This document shows, piece after piece, positions 10,501-18,342 of a stretch of 27,826 nt of DNA (positions within the stretch are counted from its first letter, which is position 1; each line of letters starts with the position of its first letter). Below the pieces are notes generated by a model. The model saw nothing but the letters and a program-made list of their open reading frames with translations. It had not been told where the DNA came from and searched no databases. Made by a program: the position numbers and the translations under genes. The DNA comes from Sperchopsis tessellata (taxonomy: Eukaryota; Arthropoda; Insecta; Coleoptera; Hydrophilidae). The stretch spans positions 1 to 27,826 of the forward strand of contig JAWQRN010000610.1 of NCBI GenBank assembly GCA_033557685.1. The letters are read 5' to 3'.

Positions 10501-10747
10501 TTATTTGGCTACCTGATAAATCATAATGCACTGTGTGTGTTGAAAAAGTTCTCCTAATCTAACCATAATTTAAAGAAACAGTGTTTAAAATAATAATTTT
10601 TATTTTCAGTTTTTGGAGGCAACTAAGCAGTTATCGCGCCAGAACATTCTTGAAGTTGTGGATAAAGGATTAGAAATTGAATCAGAAACTCTCATTAAAC
10701 ATTGGACGAGCAGTGAGTGTCAAAAGAACTTTAGCCAGTATAAATAA
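241..10747 (+). CDS. CDYL-like nuclear protein with C-terminal crotonase domain (whole spliced gene)
   Basis: The coding segments are 241-4524, 4582-4757, 6347-6557, 6729-6872 and 10610-10747. All introns are GT-AG, phases are compatible, and the sum is 4953 nt, giving 1650 residues plus TAA. Residues 1 to about 1400 are low-complexity and probably disordered. Residues about 1402-1645 form an enoyl-CoA hydratase/isomerase fold whose order of motifs matches the CDYL family: FCHGINY (1458-1464), HGNIEGLGV (1505-1513), STPYGKLGCVPEAGC (1531-1545), LLLSPRKL and the VGLVTRILWP segment. Known CDYL proteins are chromatin co-repressors that use this fold to bind CoA. A nuclear role here is inferred from that and from basic motifs at 1053-1058 and 1360-1365. 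No chromodomain is present in the visible exons, so it is either on an upstream exon or absent. An ECI2-like peroxisomal/mitochondrial isomerase is less likely, given the long basic N-terminal region. Confidence 0.82.
4525..4581 (+). other. 57-bp intron with in-frame stop
   Basis: The intron is GTAAGA...TTTTTTTTCAG and is phase 0. It is close to the minimal insect intron size. Retention would add nine residues (VRIFDPISW) and then TAA at 4552-4554, removing the crotonase domain. Confidence 0.85.
4582..4757 (+). CDS. Exon 2: crotonase domain, first half
   Basis: Encodes residues 1429-1486 and two bases of Arg1487. The acceptor is TTTTTTTTCAG|GTTTTG and the donor is ATAAG|GTAAAT. The translation contains the helix VLNDMTNAINKLNKDSQ, then the strand CRVILISSSGNSFCHGINY. 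FCHG at 1458-1461 corresponds to the first oxyanion-hole turn of the crotonase family. The following KSLVADKDQLRKSIAKELA segment matches the variable loop and helix before the central core. The exon is too short to be recognised alone and was found by following the domain across the splice junctions. Confidence 0.85.
4758..5784 (+). other. Intron 2, proximal part: no gene seen
   Basis: AT-rich intronic sequence. Open frames here are short, lack family motifs and conflict with the splice model. I see no repeat with clear boundaries before the foldback element that starts near 5785. Confidence 0.5.
5785..6147. mobile_element. Foldback/MITE-like element with long inverted arms
   Basis: The left arm (about 5791-5925) and right arm (about 6016-6141) are imperfect reverse complements. 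The outer ends ATATCTTCAGG (5791-5801) and CCTGAAGATAT (6131-6141) match exactly. Other matching stretches include the ACCGTGTGTT block, ACATTATCAAGACATATA, and the GCTCTGAAAAA / TTTTTCAGAGC inner ends. Between and within the arms, CTCTAAAAAGT recurs at 5877, 5944 and 6005, each followed by related sequence. There is no transposase, so this would be a non-autonomous element lying in the 1589-bp second intron. The superfamily and target duplication are not clear. Confidence 0.7.
5877..6020 (+). repeat. Subterminal CTCTAAAAAGT repeats
   Basis: Three spaced copies start at 5877, 5944 and 6005. The first two continue as roughly 38-bp similar units ending in ATGTAGCTCT. They lie inside the foldback element and probably belong to it. 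Confidence 0.6.
6347..6557 (+). CDS. Exon 3: crotonase domain core
   Basis: Supplies the last base of Arg1487 and encodes residues 1488-1557. The acceptor is TTTTTCAG|AGAATTC and the donor is TATTG|GTGAGT. It holds the substrate-binding centre of the fold: KIVVAGVHGNIEGLGV (second oxyanion-hole glycine region), LPLFDMVIAS, and TFSTPYGKLGCVPEAGC. Aligned by eye with classical hydratase, the two catalytic Glu positions are Met1514 and Tyr1534, so ordinary hydratase chemistry is unlikely. Glu1542 sits in the VPEAG motif, where isomerase-type members keep an acidic residue. Confidence 0.87.
6558..6728 (+). other. Intron 3 (171 bp)
   Basis: Donor GTGAGT, acceptor TTTTTAAG (AAG rather than CAG), phase 0. 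It contains stops in all frames of interest and nothing else is seen. Confidence 0.75.
6729..6872 (+). CDS. Exon 4: crotonase domain, C-terminal part
   Basis: Encodes residues 1558-1605, beginning VSELLLSPRKLIATEAQRVG and continuing LVTRILWPDKFHEELI to SQSSQ, with donor CAG|GTAATT. The LLLSPRKL...A..VGLV..I pattern is the classic crotonase segment after the active-site helix. The WP-F-E continuation is typical of CDYL and ECI2-type proteins. The exon is phase 0 at both ends, so skipping it would keep frame but remove 48 residues of the fold. Confidence 0.85.
6873..7676 (+). other. Intron 4, proximal part, with (TA)n tract
   Basis: Intronic AT-rich DNA. A TATATA-rich microsatellite lies at about 6914-6942 and a TTCTTCTTCTTCTTA tract near 7270. 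No coding potential is recognised. Confidence 0.55.
6914..6942. repeat. (TA)n microsatellite
   Basis: About 29 bases of imperfect TA repeat, directly seen. It lies in the intron just after the exon 4 donor. Confidence 0.8.
7678..7727 (+). repeat. Direct repeat copy A flanking the mariner
   Basis: A 50-bp unit starting GAATTTGAATTGTT and ending CTGTGAAC. By eye count it matches 41 of 50 bases with 8845-8894 on the far side of the mariner. It appears to be half of an older tandem duplication that the transposon split. Confidence 0.7.
7730..7760 (+). repeat. Mariner left terminal inverted repeat
   Basis: Starts immediately after TA 7728-7729 and pairs with 8782-8811. Confidence 0.88.
7902..8734 (+). 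pseudogene. Mariner transposase pseudogene
   Basis: The frame starts MSNFVLTK at 7902 and passes directly to LEVYGDNAPTDKSCREWF, so about 20-25 residues of the N-terminal DNA-binding region are missing compared with the family. A frame change follows near 8010, another before MIQKQGNWVPHELNLRDVER, and another near 8190. From 8192 the frame is steady: FLHRIVTGEEKWIFYDNP, KVMLCIWWDQKGVVYYELL. It then jumps from SKKSLKK to YWETLKWDILPQPP, losing roughly 30 residues that should hold the second catalytic Asp. A stop at 8522-8524 interrupts the frame before SPDTAPSDYW, and the end is SDGQYFD plus TAA at 8732-8734. The first catalytic Asp (GDEKW in the family) reads GEEKW. It cannot encode an active D,D34D transposase. 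Confidence 0.9.
8782..8811 (-). repeat. Mariner right terminal inverted repeat
   Basis: Reverse complement of the left end, followed by TA at 8812-8813. Confidence 0.88.
8845..8894 (+). repeat. Direct repeat copy B flanking the mariner
   Basis: Partner of 7678-7727. AGAACTGTTCT occurs both before it (8821) and just after it (about 8898), which supports a tandem unit of roughly 75 bp. Confidence 0.68.
8900..10387 (+). other. Intron 4, distal part: no gene seen
   Basis: AT-rich intron. A short spaced direct repeat, CAGGTACA(T/G)AAGGG, occurs near 9181 and 9250. A small inverted pair GTGTGG/CCACAC lies at 9770-9784. Nothing else is supported. Confidence 0.5.
10388..10468 (+). mobile_element. 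Very short retroposed fragment with (TTG)n tail and 13-bp target duplication
   Basis: GTTAAATAATATT is present exactly at 10388-10400 and again at 10456-10468. Between them are about 55 bases ending in a (GTT/TTG)n run. A target duplication plus a simple-repeat 3' tail is the signature of target-primed reverse transcription, so this is best read as a severely 5'-truncated SINE or LINE end inserted in intron 4. The family is not identified. Confidence 0.72.
10610..10747 (+). CDS. Exon 5: C-terminal helices of crotonase domain and stop
   Basis: The acceptor is TATTTTCAG|TTTTTGGAG. It encodes residues 1606-1650: FLEATKQLSRQNILEVVDKG, then LEIESETLIKHW and SECQKNFSQYK, followed by TAA at 10745-10747. 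The first part aligns with the helix after the core fold (the ESK-L position in relatives) and the second with the ...E...L...W.S.E....L C-terminal helix. It lies 3.7 kb from exon 4 because of the large intron. The start is fixed by the acceptor, and the exon is too short to be found without the domain context. Confidence 0.83.
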   Translation, partial: FLEATKQLSRQNILEVVDKGLEIESETLIKHWTSSECQKNFSQYK

Positions 10748-10880
10748 GTCAATTTGACATGACTGATTGTTAACTTAAGATAAATGGACCTACGTTCAAG
10801 TGGGTTCCCTAGATTATCATACAATCTAGATCGAGTGAGGTACAAATTATATTTTACTTGTTTATAAAGTTAGAAAATGT

Positions 10881-10886
10881 AATAAA
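10881..10886 (+). terminator. Candidate poly(A) signal, proximal
   Basis: AATAAA, 134 bases after the stop codon. Confidence 0.45.
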
Positions 10887-11278
10887 AGAATAATGATATC
10901 ATTTTAGTTTGAAACTACTGTCACTGTCATTTTAAAAACTTTCACAAATGCATTTTCTACATACCAGATGCCTTATCAAAATTTTCATATATATATATAT
11001 TTTTATATTTATACAATGTAAGGTAACATTATTTATGTAGAAGACATCTGGTAATACATATGTCCACACTTTTTATAATATACTTCATTTCTCAAATATC
11101 ACAGTAGATTGTGCTTGTGTTCCATTATTTAGTAAAGTTAGTAAACACTTTCAATTAATAATAGAAGCTTTATTAGATTTTATGTTGACTATTTTGAGAG
11201 ATTTATTGTTTTTATTGGCAAACCTACATGAGCAATTGATGAATATATGTATATTTTGTTATTGCAATGGCTGTTATA

Positions 11279-11284
11279 AATAAA
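11279..11284 (+). terminator. Candidate poly(A) signal, distal
   Basis: AATAAA about 530 bases after the stop. GT/T-rich sequence downstream is weak, so this is one of two choices. Confidence 0.35.
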
Positions 11285-11289
11285 GAAAT

Positions 11290-12094
11290 TTAGAAAAGGC
11301 AATACTCAATTATATTATATCCATCGGGGCCCTCTTATTTTTCTCATTTATATAACAGCTGAATGCACGAATTTTGACTGAGTTTCTGTAAGTGCAATAA
11401 TTTGTTTTATTTTCATCTTGGGTATTCACTGATTTGATGTAATTATCACCTTTATTTTTTAATACAGAATAATATTTTTTAATTGTTTTAACTTGTATGT
11501 AAATTGGTGTTAATTTATTGTGTATTGAAATAATTTATTTTTGACAAGTTTTATTTTAAAATTAATGAAGGTTTCAATAATTTAAAATTATGTATATCAT
11601 ATAACTGGAAATTCAGTTCTATAAAATTGTTTATTGAGGTATGTACTTATTACCTTCTAATAAAACAAAATTTTGTATTGTGCACATTTTGTAATTTTAG
11701 TAGAGTAAGAATTTAAAATCCAATGGTTTTATATCACTAAATTTTATGTAGTTTTTTTTTACATATAAATATATAAATTTCATTGGAGGAGTATTTTCTT
11801 AAACCAATCTGTATTTTTATTGGCTTTTTGAAGTAATTGACAAATTGCATGCAAGTTAAAATGCCCAGTACTTATTATTTTTGAAATTTATGACTAAAAG
11901 TGTTATCCTTTGTTAGAGCTTTTCCTAATCGTTATAAAATCTTGCCATTCAGGGATCTCGGTCTAACATTAGTAATGGAAAACAGTTTTTGAACAAACAA
12001 GATGTAGTTTATGTATTATACAAAGCTGAATTAAAAAATAATTTTATTTTTTTTGGTCAATCCTTTTTAAGCAAAATATGACCATATGTTATTG
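11290..12094. other. Intergenic AT-rich stretch
   Basis: No convincing coding frame, RNA gene or bounded repeat is seen. Further AATAAA-like sequences occur by chance in this composition. Confidence 0.5.
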
Positions 12095-13250
12095 CTCATT
12101 TATTGTCTTCTTCTTTCTGCTTTTGACTAGGCACATTGCCTGTTTTTTTTTCATTTCCCTGGTCTATAGATCGTCCCTCCATCCCTTTCTTGGGCGTCTC
12201 TTGCTATCCGTACTACTCTGTAGTCTGACATCCTTCCTATGTGTTGATCCGTTGATCCCATTCCACTTTTCTTCCTTTTATCCATTGGTTGATGTTTTTC
12301 TATGTTACATATGCACCTTGTGTCTTCACTCCTTTCTCTGTCTCTAGTCAGTAGGTCATTACTGGTTCTCTTACACTCTTGCTTTGGTTTCAACGGAGAG
12401 GAATTTATTTCTAAATATGGTACTGTTGAGGTATCCTATGTGCCTTGTTGATTTGGTGTTTTACTTCTTCCTCGATTTTTCCGTCACTAGATATTTTGAT
12501 GCCTAGTTAGTCAACCTCCATCACCGGTTCTATTGGCCTGTCCTCGATCACTAATTTGCACCTGATCGGGTCTTTTGCTATTACTATTGTTTTGTTTTTT
12601 TTTGGTGGATATTGACATGTTACATTGTTTTGCTGTTTTATAGAATTTGGATAGCAACATTTGCAGATTGTTCTCAGTTTCAGCAATTATTATTGCATCT
12701 TCCGTGTAGCATGTGACTTTAAGCTCCCGGTTACCCATTCTATATCACTTCTTTGTTTTAACTTTCTTTATAATTTCATCCATGACAATATTAAATAGGA
12801 GAGGGCTTAAAGAGACTCCTTGCCTGATTTCTGATTCGTATGTAATTGATTCTATAATTCTCTGTTAATCTTGCGACTACTTTATTGACTTTGTTTATAT
12901 TCTCAATAGTTTTGGTTAGGTCTAATGGGATGTTCCTGTTATATAGTAGGTGAATAACGTCCTCAATTTGCACATTGTTGAAAGCCTTCTTTAGGTCTAT
13001 CAGGCACAGGTAGGCTGGAATGTTTTACTCTAGGGATTTTTCCTATACTTATCTTACAATGAATACAGCATCGGTGCATGAACGCCCAGTTCTAAATCCC
13101 TGGTGCTCTTCCTCTAGCCGTATTTTCTCGTTCATTTTTGTCGTTAATTTCAGTGTGTAATTTAATAGATTTATACCTCTATAGTTATTTGGATCTTCTT
13201 TTTCCCCGTTATTCCCCATTATTGTACAGCTAAAAATTGGTTTATTTGTA
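12095..13250 (-). mobile_element. Decayed LINE 3' half (RT palm to 3' end)
   Basis: On the minus strand, fragments in changing frames follow the order of a non-LTR reverse transcriptase. They are EDPNNYRGINLLNYTLKL (about 13195-13140), EEHQGFRTGRSCTDAVFIV (about 13120-13065), AYLCLIDLKKAFNNVQIEDV (about 13020-12960), IRQGVSLSPLLFNIVMDEII (about 12830-12770), CYTEDAIIIAE (YADD-type motif, Ala to Thr), CKLVIEDRPIEPVMEV, and the C-terminal RDRERSED and RMSDYRVVRIARDA (about 12350-12190). The 3' end falls in a GAAGAAGA-type tail near 12095-12120. The upstream part of the element is absent, so this is a 5'-truncated insertion. The clade is not assigned. Confidence 0.88.
12511..13200 (-). pseudogene. 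Reverse transcriptase pseudogene of the minus-strand LINE
   Basis: Contains the conserved RT motifs from NNYRGINLL to the CYTEDA catalytic turn. The two Asp residues that normally follow Tyr-Ala read Glu-Asp after Tyr-Thr, so the first metal-binding Asp is lost. At least two frameshifts (around 12970 and 12840) and stops (for example after KVKTKK near 12745) break it. A separate minus frame around 12151-12393 carries the C-terminal region of the same protein. Confidence 0.82.
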
Positions 13251-13330
13251 TACCATCTTGTTTGTTAATTATGTATGTATTTCAGGGCATATCAACCAGT
13301 ACAAAGGTAGTCTTGTTTTTTATTATATGA

Positions 13331-13476
13331 TAAACGCTAATTAATTTAAAAACGCGTACTCTGACAATTCACATTTGAATATGTGCACTACCAATGACTT
13401 GACAAGAGCCTAAACGAAGAGGCAGTCTGTAGTGTCTTATCTATAATAATATGACCACGGGAATAATTAGCGTTTA
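13331..13476. repeat. Short inverted repeat pair (possible MITE)
   Basis: TAAACGCTAATTA at 13331-13343 and its exact reverse complement TAATTAGCGTTTA at 13464-13476 bracket about 120 bases. They could be the ends of a tiny MITE or a chance pair in AT-rich DNA. No target duplication is clear. Confidence 0.4.
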
Positions 13477-13479
13477 CCC

Positions 13480-15335
13480 GATAACCGGAGAGGTGCTCTA
13501 ACTCTTATTATAAAACCACATTATGAAAAAATAACTTGTGTTGGGCGTTATATATAAATATTTTATAGAAATGTTTGTAATAGTGGTGCAAGAGTATAAC
13601 GAATGTTAACATACTTCTAGGAAAGCATCTAAAATTGATAGATGAATTTAAAGCATTATTTTTAGACATCAACAGAATTTAGTACAATTGTAGCAAAATG
13701 CTGCAATTGGTAGCTACAAAGCTGACATTTCGTATAAAAGCTATTTATTTTTGTGGAAATATCATTTTTTTTACTTGAAAGGTAGGCAAAAACTGAATTA
13801 AAAAAAAATATTTTTTTTAATAGAAAGTTAAATTAAAACTGATTTGAATTTAGCATGCTCAATATTTTTACGATTACATAAATTAGGTGATGTGGAATCT
13901 ATTAATTTGTGTGTAATATTTTTCCTGGTTACTTGAACGTGTAACTGAATGACTGTTTGCATATAATGAATTGTTTTATTTCACTGTTTCATGTAGTTAA
14001 AAGAAGTTAATTTTTTAAAGTTTAGCTGTTAATAGGAATTATGTATAAACTATTTTCTTTTTTTGAAAATATTTTATTTCTTCATTTATATTTATAAAAT
14101 TGTTTGTTATTTTGAACATTTATCATAGTTTGAATAATGTTTTATATTTATAGATTTATAAGTATTAATAATAAATGATGTATTATAACTTTACTACCTT
14201 TATTTTATTTTATACTATAAATAAACGTAGTGGGCACTACTAACAAAAATCCTTTTCCATTCCCACCTAGCCTGGCTAAAATCCTTATTCTCTACTAACT
14301 CCATGTACCCTGTCATACATGCCTTTATACTTCTTACTTGTACTTGCTTTTGAACATTGGTTTAACTTAATTAGCTTTCCTTATGTAATCTCTATCTATG
14401 AATAGGCTAAATTCTCTTAGTCAGCTAGAGGTAGTTATTCTATGGGGTGTTTTAACACATGATGGAACTCGTTAAACTGAAATTAAAGTTCCGTTGAAAA
14501 TGTGTTCTAATGTTAATATTAAAGCCAGCAAATAATTATTTAATGAATTGTTTTGATATCAGTGATATTGCAGTTTTGATATCTTGACCCAATTGTGATT
14601 GGTACAAGCTCTTTTGTAAGATTTTCCAAGTCATCTTTTTTCATTTGTTATAAATATCTAGCCATTTAGTCAAATTGCTGGAATCTAGCTACTGATAAAT
14701 GCCCTTTGTAACAAGTATTTTAAATTTCCCTCTCTGGTGGCCAGCAGAGGACGCTATTTCCGCCCTCATGGGGTTGTTTGCCAACCATGCCATTTTTATC
14801 GGGCACTTCGATAACGACCTCACGAGAAGCAGTACACATCGTATAATTTCATTTCTTTAATTTTTACCAGCATATTTGTTTATTTTATTTCTTTTGTGAA
14901 TATAAGTGTTTAATTGTATTTACATATTTTAATTTCACCAGCAAGAACAAAATCACATTTACAGCTTCCTATTGACAGATTTCACACTTCTGAAATGTTT
15001 ACCGGCTTTATAGGCTCTCAAACGACGTATTTGAAAGGGTTAAGTGGCTTTTAAAAGTTGGGTATATATTTAACCAAAGTATATTATACCTAACCTTATT
15101 AATTGCAAAATATCAAAGAAATATTCATACCAGTTCAGTAAGCATAAATAACTGCTAGCATTTTAGAATCACCTTGTGTCTGATATGTAATATTTTCTCC
15201 ATTTTATAATAGGCATTGTTTTTTCTGTTTCTGAGGTGGTTTTCTGTTTGCCTTTATAAGAAGCAATAATATATTGTGCACTAGAGCTTATACATGATTA
15301 ATTTCTTAGTGACTATCAGAAAATCTAAGGTGTAT
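13480..15335. other. Intergenic AT-rich stretch
   Basis: No gene is supported. A locally GC-richer patch at about 14730-14830 contains CCAGCAGAGGACGC (14741-14754), one mismatch from the vertebrate-type CTCF core pattern. A six-base stem, GTAGTG/CACTAC, lies near 14228-14241. Confidence 0.45.
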
Positions 15336-15339
15336 TAAT

Positions 15340-16060
15340 AATAAGGAACAAAAAAAAAACAAATCAAAACTTCCTAATGGAATATACAATAAAACGCAAT
15401 AAAAATAAATGCCCGACCTGTTTGCTAGAGCTATAATTCAAAATCAGTCCAAGAACTCTTGGATACTATAAAAGCTCCAGACACTGAAGAAATCCTTCAC
15501 AAGTTCTGTGTAGCCCCCGGCAGCTTGTTGTACAGCTTATATTCCATGATATGTTTTCTACAACCCTGTAATTTCCAGGCCGCTTCACAAATTTTGTTTT
15601 TGTTTCTTGTGTAGTGAGCATGTACATCCCTGTTACACTTCATCATTTAGCTGTTCCTGTGTACACAGAAGATATTGATATATAAATACACAGGGAATGG
15701 TCAAAATTCTTTTCTTCATAAACAGAGGCCTACAGTGTTCCCTACAGTCTGCTTGCTCTAAAGTTCGTATAGCCCGCTTTTGCAAAATAAACATTCTCTG
15801 GGCATCAGTTGAACAGCCCCATGCCGTAGCCGCATCACTCTTCCATGGAACAATGAATGATATGTTACCAATGCTGCCTTCCTTCCCACAGAATAATTAT
15901 TTTTCAATATGATGCTTCCTATCCAAACTGTTGTGAACATAGACACCCAAAAACTTAGTATGAGTCCAATTGACTCTAGCAGAGTCTTACAGTCATTGAC
16001 CCATTTACAGTTAATCTGTTTGCATTAAACAAATGCTCATATTGTTGTTCAATCTGACAA
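15340..16060 (-). mobile_element. Jockey-like LINE C-terminal relic
   Basis: Read on the minus strand, pieces in shifting frames match the last part of Jockey-type Pol proteins. These are THTKFLGVYVHNSLD (about 15960-15915), CSTDAQRMFILQKRAIRTLE (about 15825-15765), KKRILTIPCVFIYQYLLC (about 15710-15660), HAHYTRNKNKICEAAWKLQG (about 15620-15560), KLYNKLPGATQNL (about 15540-15500), and a short tail with FYSIQEFLD (about 15465-15440). There are several stops and frame changes. The RT catalytic region is not present. Confidence 0.8.
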
Positions 16061-16319
16061 GGTGGTTGGCTCCTTGTGCGAATGGTTTTGTGCCAACAAA
16101 TTATAAGATTCAGTGTTCTGATTGATGTTTGTAGTAATTTGGTTTTGCAGGTTTCTGGTGCTAATTTGTTAGATCTATCATTTGATGACCATCATTGCTT
16201 AGGTATGGAATTAAATTTTGTGGACATGGGCTTGATGCTGATATCATCTTTAAGACGAAAGATAGTTCTTTGTACCAAGTTTCATTTGTGTCACATTGAC
16301 TCCTGGACACTCCTAACTA

Positions 16320-16603
16320 TAAGATATTGACAGTCACATCGATTTATATACTAAATATGTTGGTATATGTCTGTAGAAACTGCAATACATTCGAGAGGGC
16401 TGTTAACGTACATGAGTATCGAATGAGGAATAGAAAACATCTGCACCCGAATGTTCCAATCTATCGCAGTTTATCAATAGCGTATTTTATAGAGGTCTGA
16501 CTTTATTTAATAGGCTGCTCGGATATATCACTGAGTTGAGTACTATATATTCTTTTAACAGCGCTCTGAATAAGATTCTGTTTTGTGTTTCATTTTATTC
16601 GTA
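16320..16603 (+). mobile_element. Second Jockey-like LINE C-terminal relic, opposite strand
   Basis: On the plus strand the frame starting at 16321 gives KILTVTSIYILNMLVYVCRN, then ERAVNVHEYRMRNRKHLHPN and VPIYRSLSI. After one frame change near 16485 it reads FYRGLTLFNRLLGYITELST and SALNKILFCVSFYS, with TAA near 16601-16603. This is the same terminal region as the 15.34-16.06 kb relic but of a different subfamily. The two point away from each other, with their upstream ends facing across about 260 bases. Confidence 0.78.
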
Positions 16604-17795
16604 ACTAGAATACGAGCTGTATTTGGAATAGATATACATTTTTATTTCCTGACAATATTTTTTCACAGTAGAGTATTTTAGTGTTGTTTTTTTGGTATTA
16701 TTCATTAGTGTTTTGTTTATTTATAAATTGTTTTTGTGTGCTGTATTGAAACCTCATGCTTACGTGAAGGATAATTTTTGTGTTTTATATATATAATTTA
16801 GTATATTTCAAGCTAGTTATTTTAATATTGTACTGCTACTTGCTTTTACAATAAATACTTATTACTTACACACTAATTACTTACTACTTATTAACTACTT
16901 ACTTACTACTTACGTACAACTTACTACTTAGATTTTACACTGTTTTCTGAGGAATTCTAAGAGATGTGAAACAGTAGGCAGATATGACTTATTTGCAATT
17001 TCTGTTATTGAGGATGTCACTGTGCAAGTAAACAGTTCTTTTTAACTTTTGATGGAACTATTTCAGTATTTGCATTGAACGGAAAATAAGCCATTCCTAT
17101 GATTGAATTGAATATGTTCCGCCGTGCCACATGTTTTAAATAATTATAAACATTTTAAAACTTAAAACCATTTGAATCTCGAAGGAAATTAAATATAATT
17201 TACTTTATACATCTGATTGACGAGGGATAATTTATAGTCATATTATCAGTATCATCTATAAACAGTTTTTGTTTTTGTTTAATAAATTCGCGTTCTGCAT
17301 ATTCAAATCGGAGATAATATGAAAAGTTTTATTACCCTACCTGAAGTTTCATGACACGGCTCTTGGTCTCAGGTTGGTTAATTATTCAATATTCAGAGTT
17401 ACATATATCATATTATCAGTTTTGACATTCGAATACAAAACTATTAGAACGATTGACTAGAGGTTATTAGGTATAAATTCTTTTGATCAAGTTTGTACAG
17501 TGTACGACATTTCATAATCGCAACATAAAAATATTAATTCAACGCCGATCCCATTTTGCAGAGTAAAGATTAAGAGAGCAAAATTTAAGAACAAAAAATT
17601 TTGTTAAAATGGTGTCAGTTTGACTAGTAGCTACCACAATGAAAATTAATCGTAAGTGTCGAGTGGATATTAGAAAAACGAGTTTCATTTAAGGGGGGAT
17701 TTATGAGACCAATATACAATATAGCTAAAAAAGTTTCGAATAACAAGTTAAGCATGTTTCGTATGCTGTGCTGGTGGTAGAAAGTGCATTTAAAC
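16604..17795. other. AT-rich stretch with TTAC-type simple repeat
   Basis: No gene is recognised. The notable content is a degenerate TACTTACTACTTA array at about 16853-16930. Confidence 0.5.
16853..16930. repeat. Degenerate (TTAC)n / ACTTACTA array
   Basis: TACTTA and ACTTAC units recur about ten times with variable spacing, directly visible. Confidence 0.75.
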
Positions 17796-17799
17796 CGTA

Positions 17800-18290
17800 C
17801 CGTATGGTACCTATTCCAAAAACTGGTGCAATACTACCTTTCTTTATACCTTTCATCACGGGTCTCTCACGGTAGAGGATTAGCTGGTTGTGCTAATGTT
17901 GTTATTGAAGGCTAGGATGCGAAAATAGATAAATACTTGAAGAATGAATCACAAAGTCATAATAACACCATGCCAGCAATTGGGTTTGATAAGCGAGGAA
18001 GTGAAATCTTTCTAACATCATACAGAAATGGAATTTGAAGCCTCCTCCAGAAAATTTCCATTGAGGCTACCTCGTCTAGCGTTAACAGATATTGACTTAA
18101 AACGACTTGTGCATGTTTTAATAATACCATATTTTAAAGGTGTGTTTATGGGAAATGATTTACCTCTAAGAGCTTATAAAAACAAGAGTGCTATTGTAAG
18201 TTTACATAGCAGGATCGGCCTTGGAACTTATGGGTCGCTTTGGTAATATGTGGTTCTAGTGCAGCATAATTTCGATTCTTTTGAATATTG
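17800..18290 (+). pseudogene. Polinton/Maverick (adintovirus)-type relic with adenain-like protease
   Basis: Broken plus-strand frames show two linked parts. The first (about 17800-18035) has VPIPKTGAILP, then NESQSHNNTMPAIG and LTSYRNGI, resembling the small virion-type protein found beside the protease in Polinton-like elements. The second (18028-18246) has LPRLALTDIDLKRL and IPYFKGVFMGNDLP, then IVSLHSRIGLGTY. A shifted FDSF lies at 18271-18282. This order matches the adenovirus-type cysteine protease (C5/Ulp1-like) of these elements. The block is interrupted by in-frame stops and frameshifts, and the expected catalytic His after Gly-Thr reads Tyr. The Cys region is not identifiable. No capsid, polymerase B or integrase is seen nearby, so only a fragment survives. 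Identification is from motif memory and needs a profile search. Confidence 0.66.
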
Positions 18291-18325
18291 TTACCTCATT
18301 AATTAATTCATTAATTATTGACCGT

Positions 18326-18342
18326 CCGCGTGTTGTACGCGG
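18326..18342. repeat. Perfect 6-bp hairpin CCGCGT-GTTGT-ACGCGG
   Basis: CCGCGT at 18326-18331 and ACGCGG at 18337-18342 flank a 5-nt loop. It is a GC-rich island in AT-rich DNA between the Polinton relic and the LINE. Function is unknown. Confidence 0.6.

Larger units (their letters stand above)
10748..11290 (+). other. Probable 3' UTR
   Basis: AT-rich sequence following the stop. It contains AATAAA at 10881-10886 and again at 11279-11284, and a (TA)n tract at about 10987-11001. Which signal is used cannot be decided from sequence. Confidence 0.5.

Noticed and set aside
10960..11060. TACCAGATG / CATCTGGTA inverted pair as a MITE
   Set aside because: Only nine bases match and there are no consistent ends.
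12078..12347. Plus-strand 89-codon frame resembling a membrane protein
   Set aside because: It is the antisense of the LINE C-terminus. The hydrophobic look comes from T-rich complement.
13284..13330. TATTTCAG|GGCATATC as an acceptor for an extra exon
   Set aside because: Only a short open stretch follows, and the gene already ends with a complete domain and stop at 10747.
16076..16330. 84-codon plus-strand frame before the second LINE relic
   Set aside because: It may include degenerate LINE sequence but no motif could be matched, so it is not annotated.
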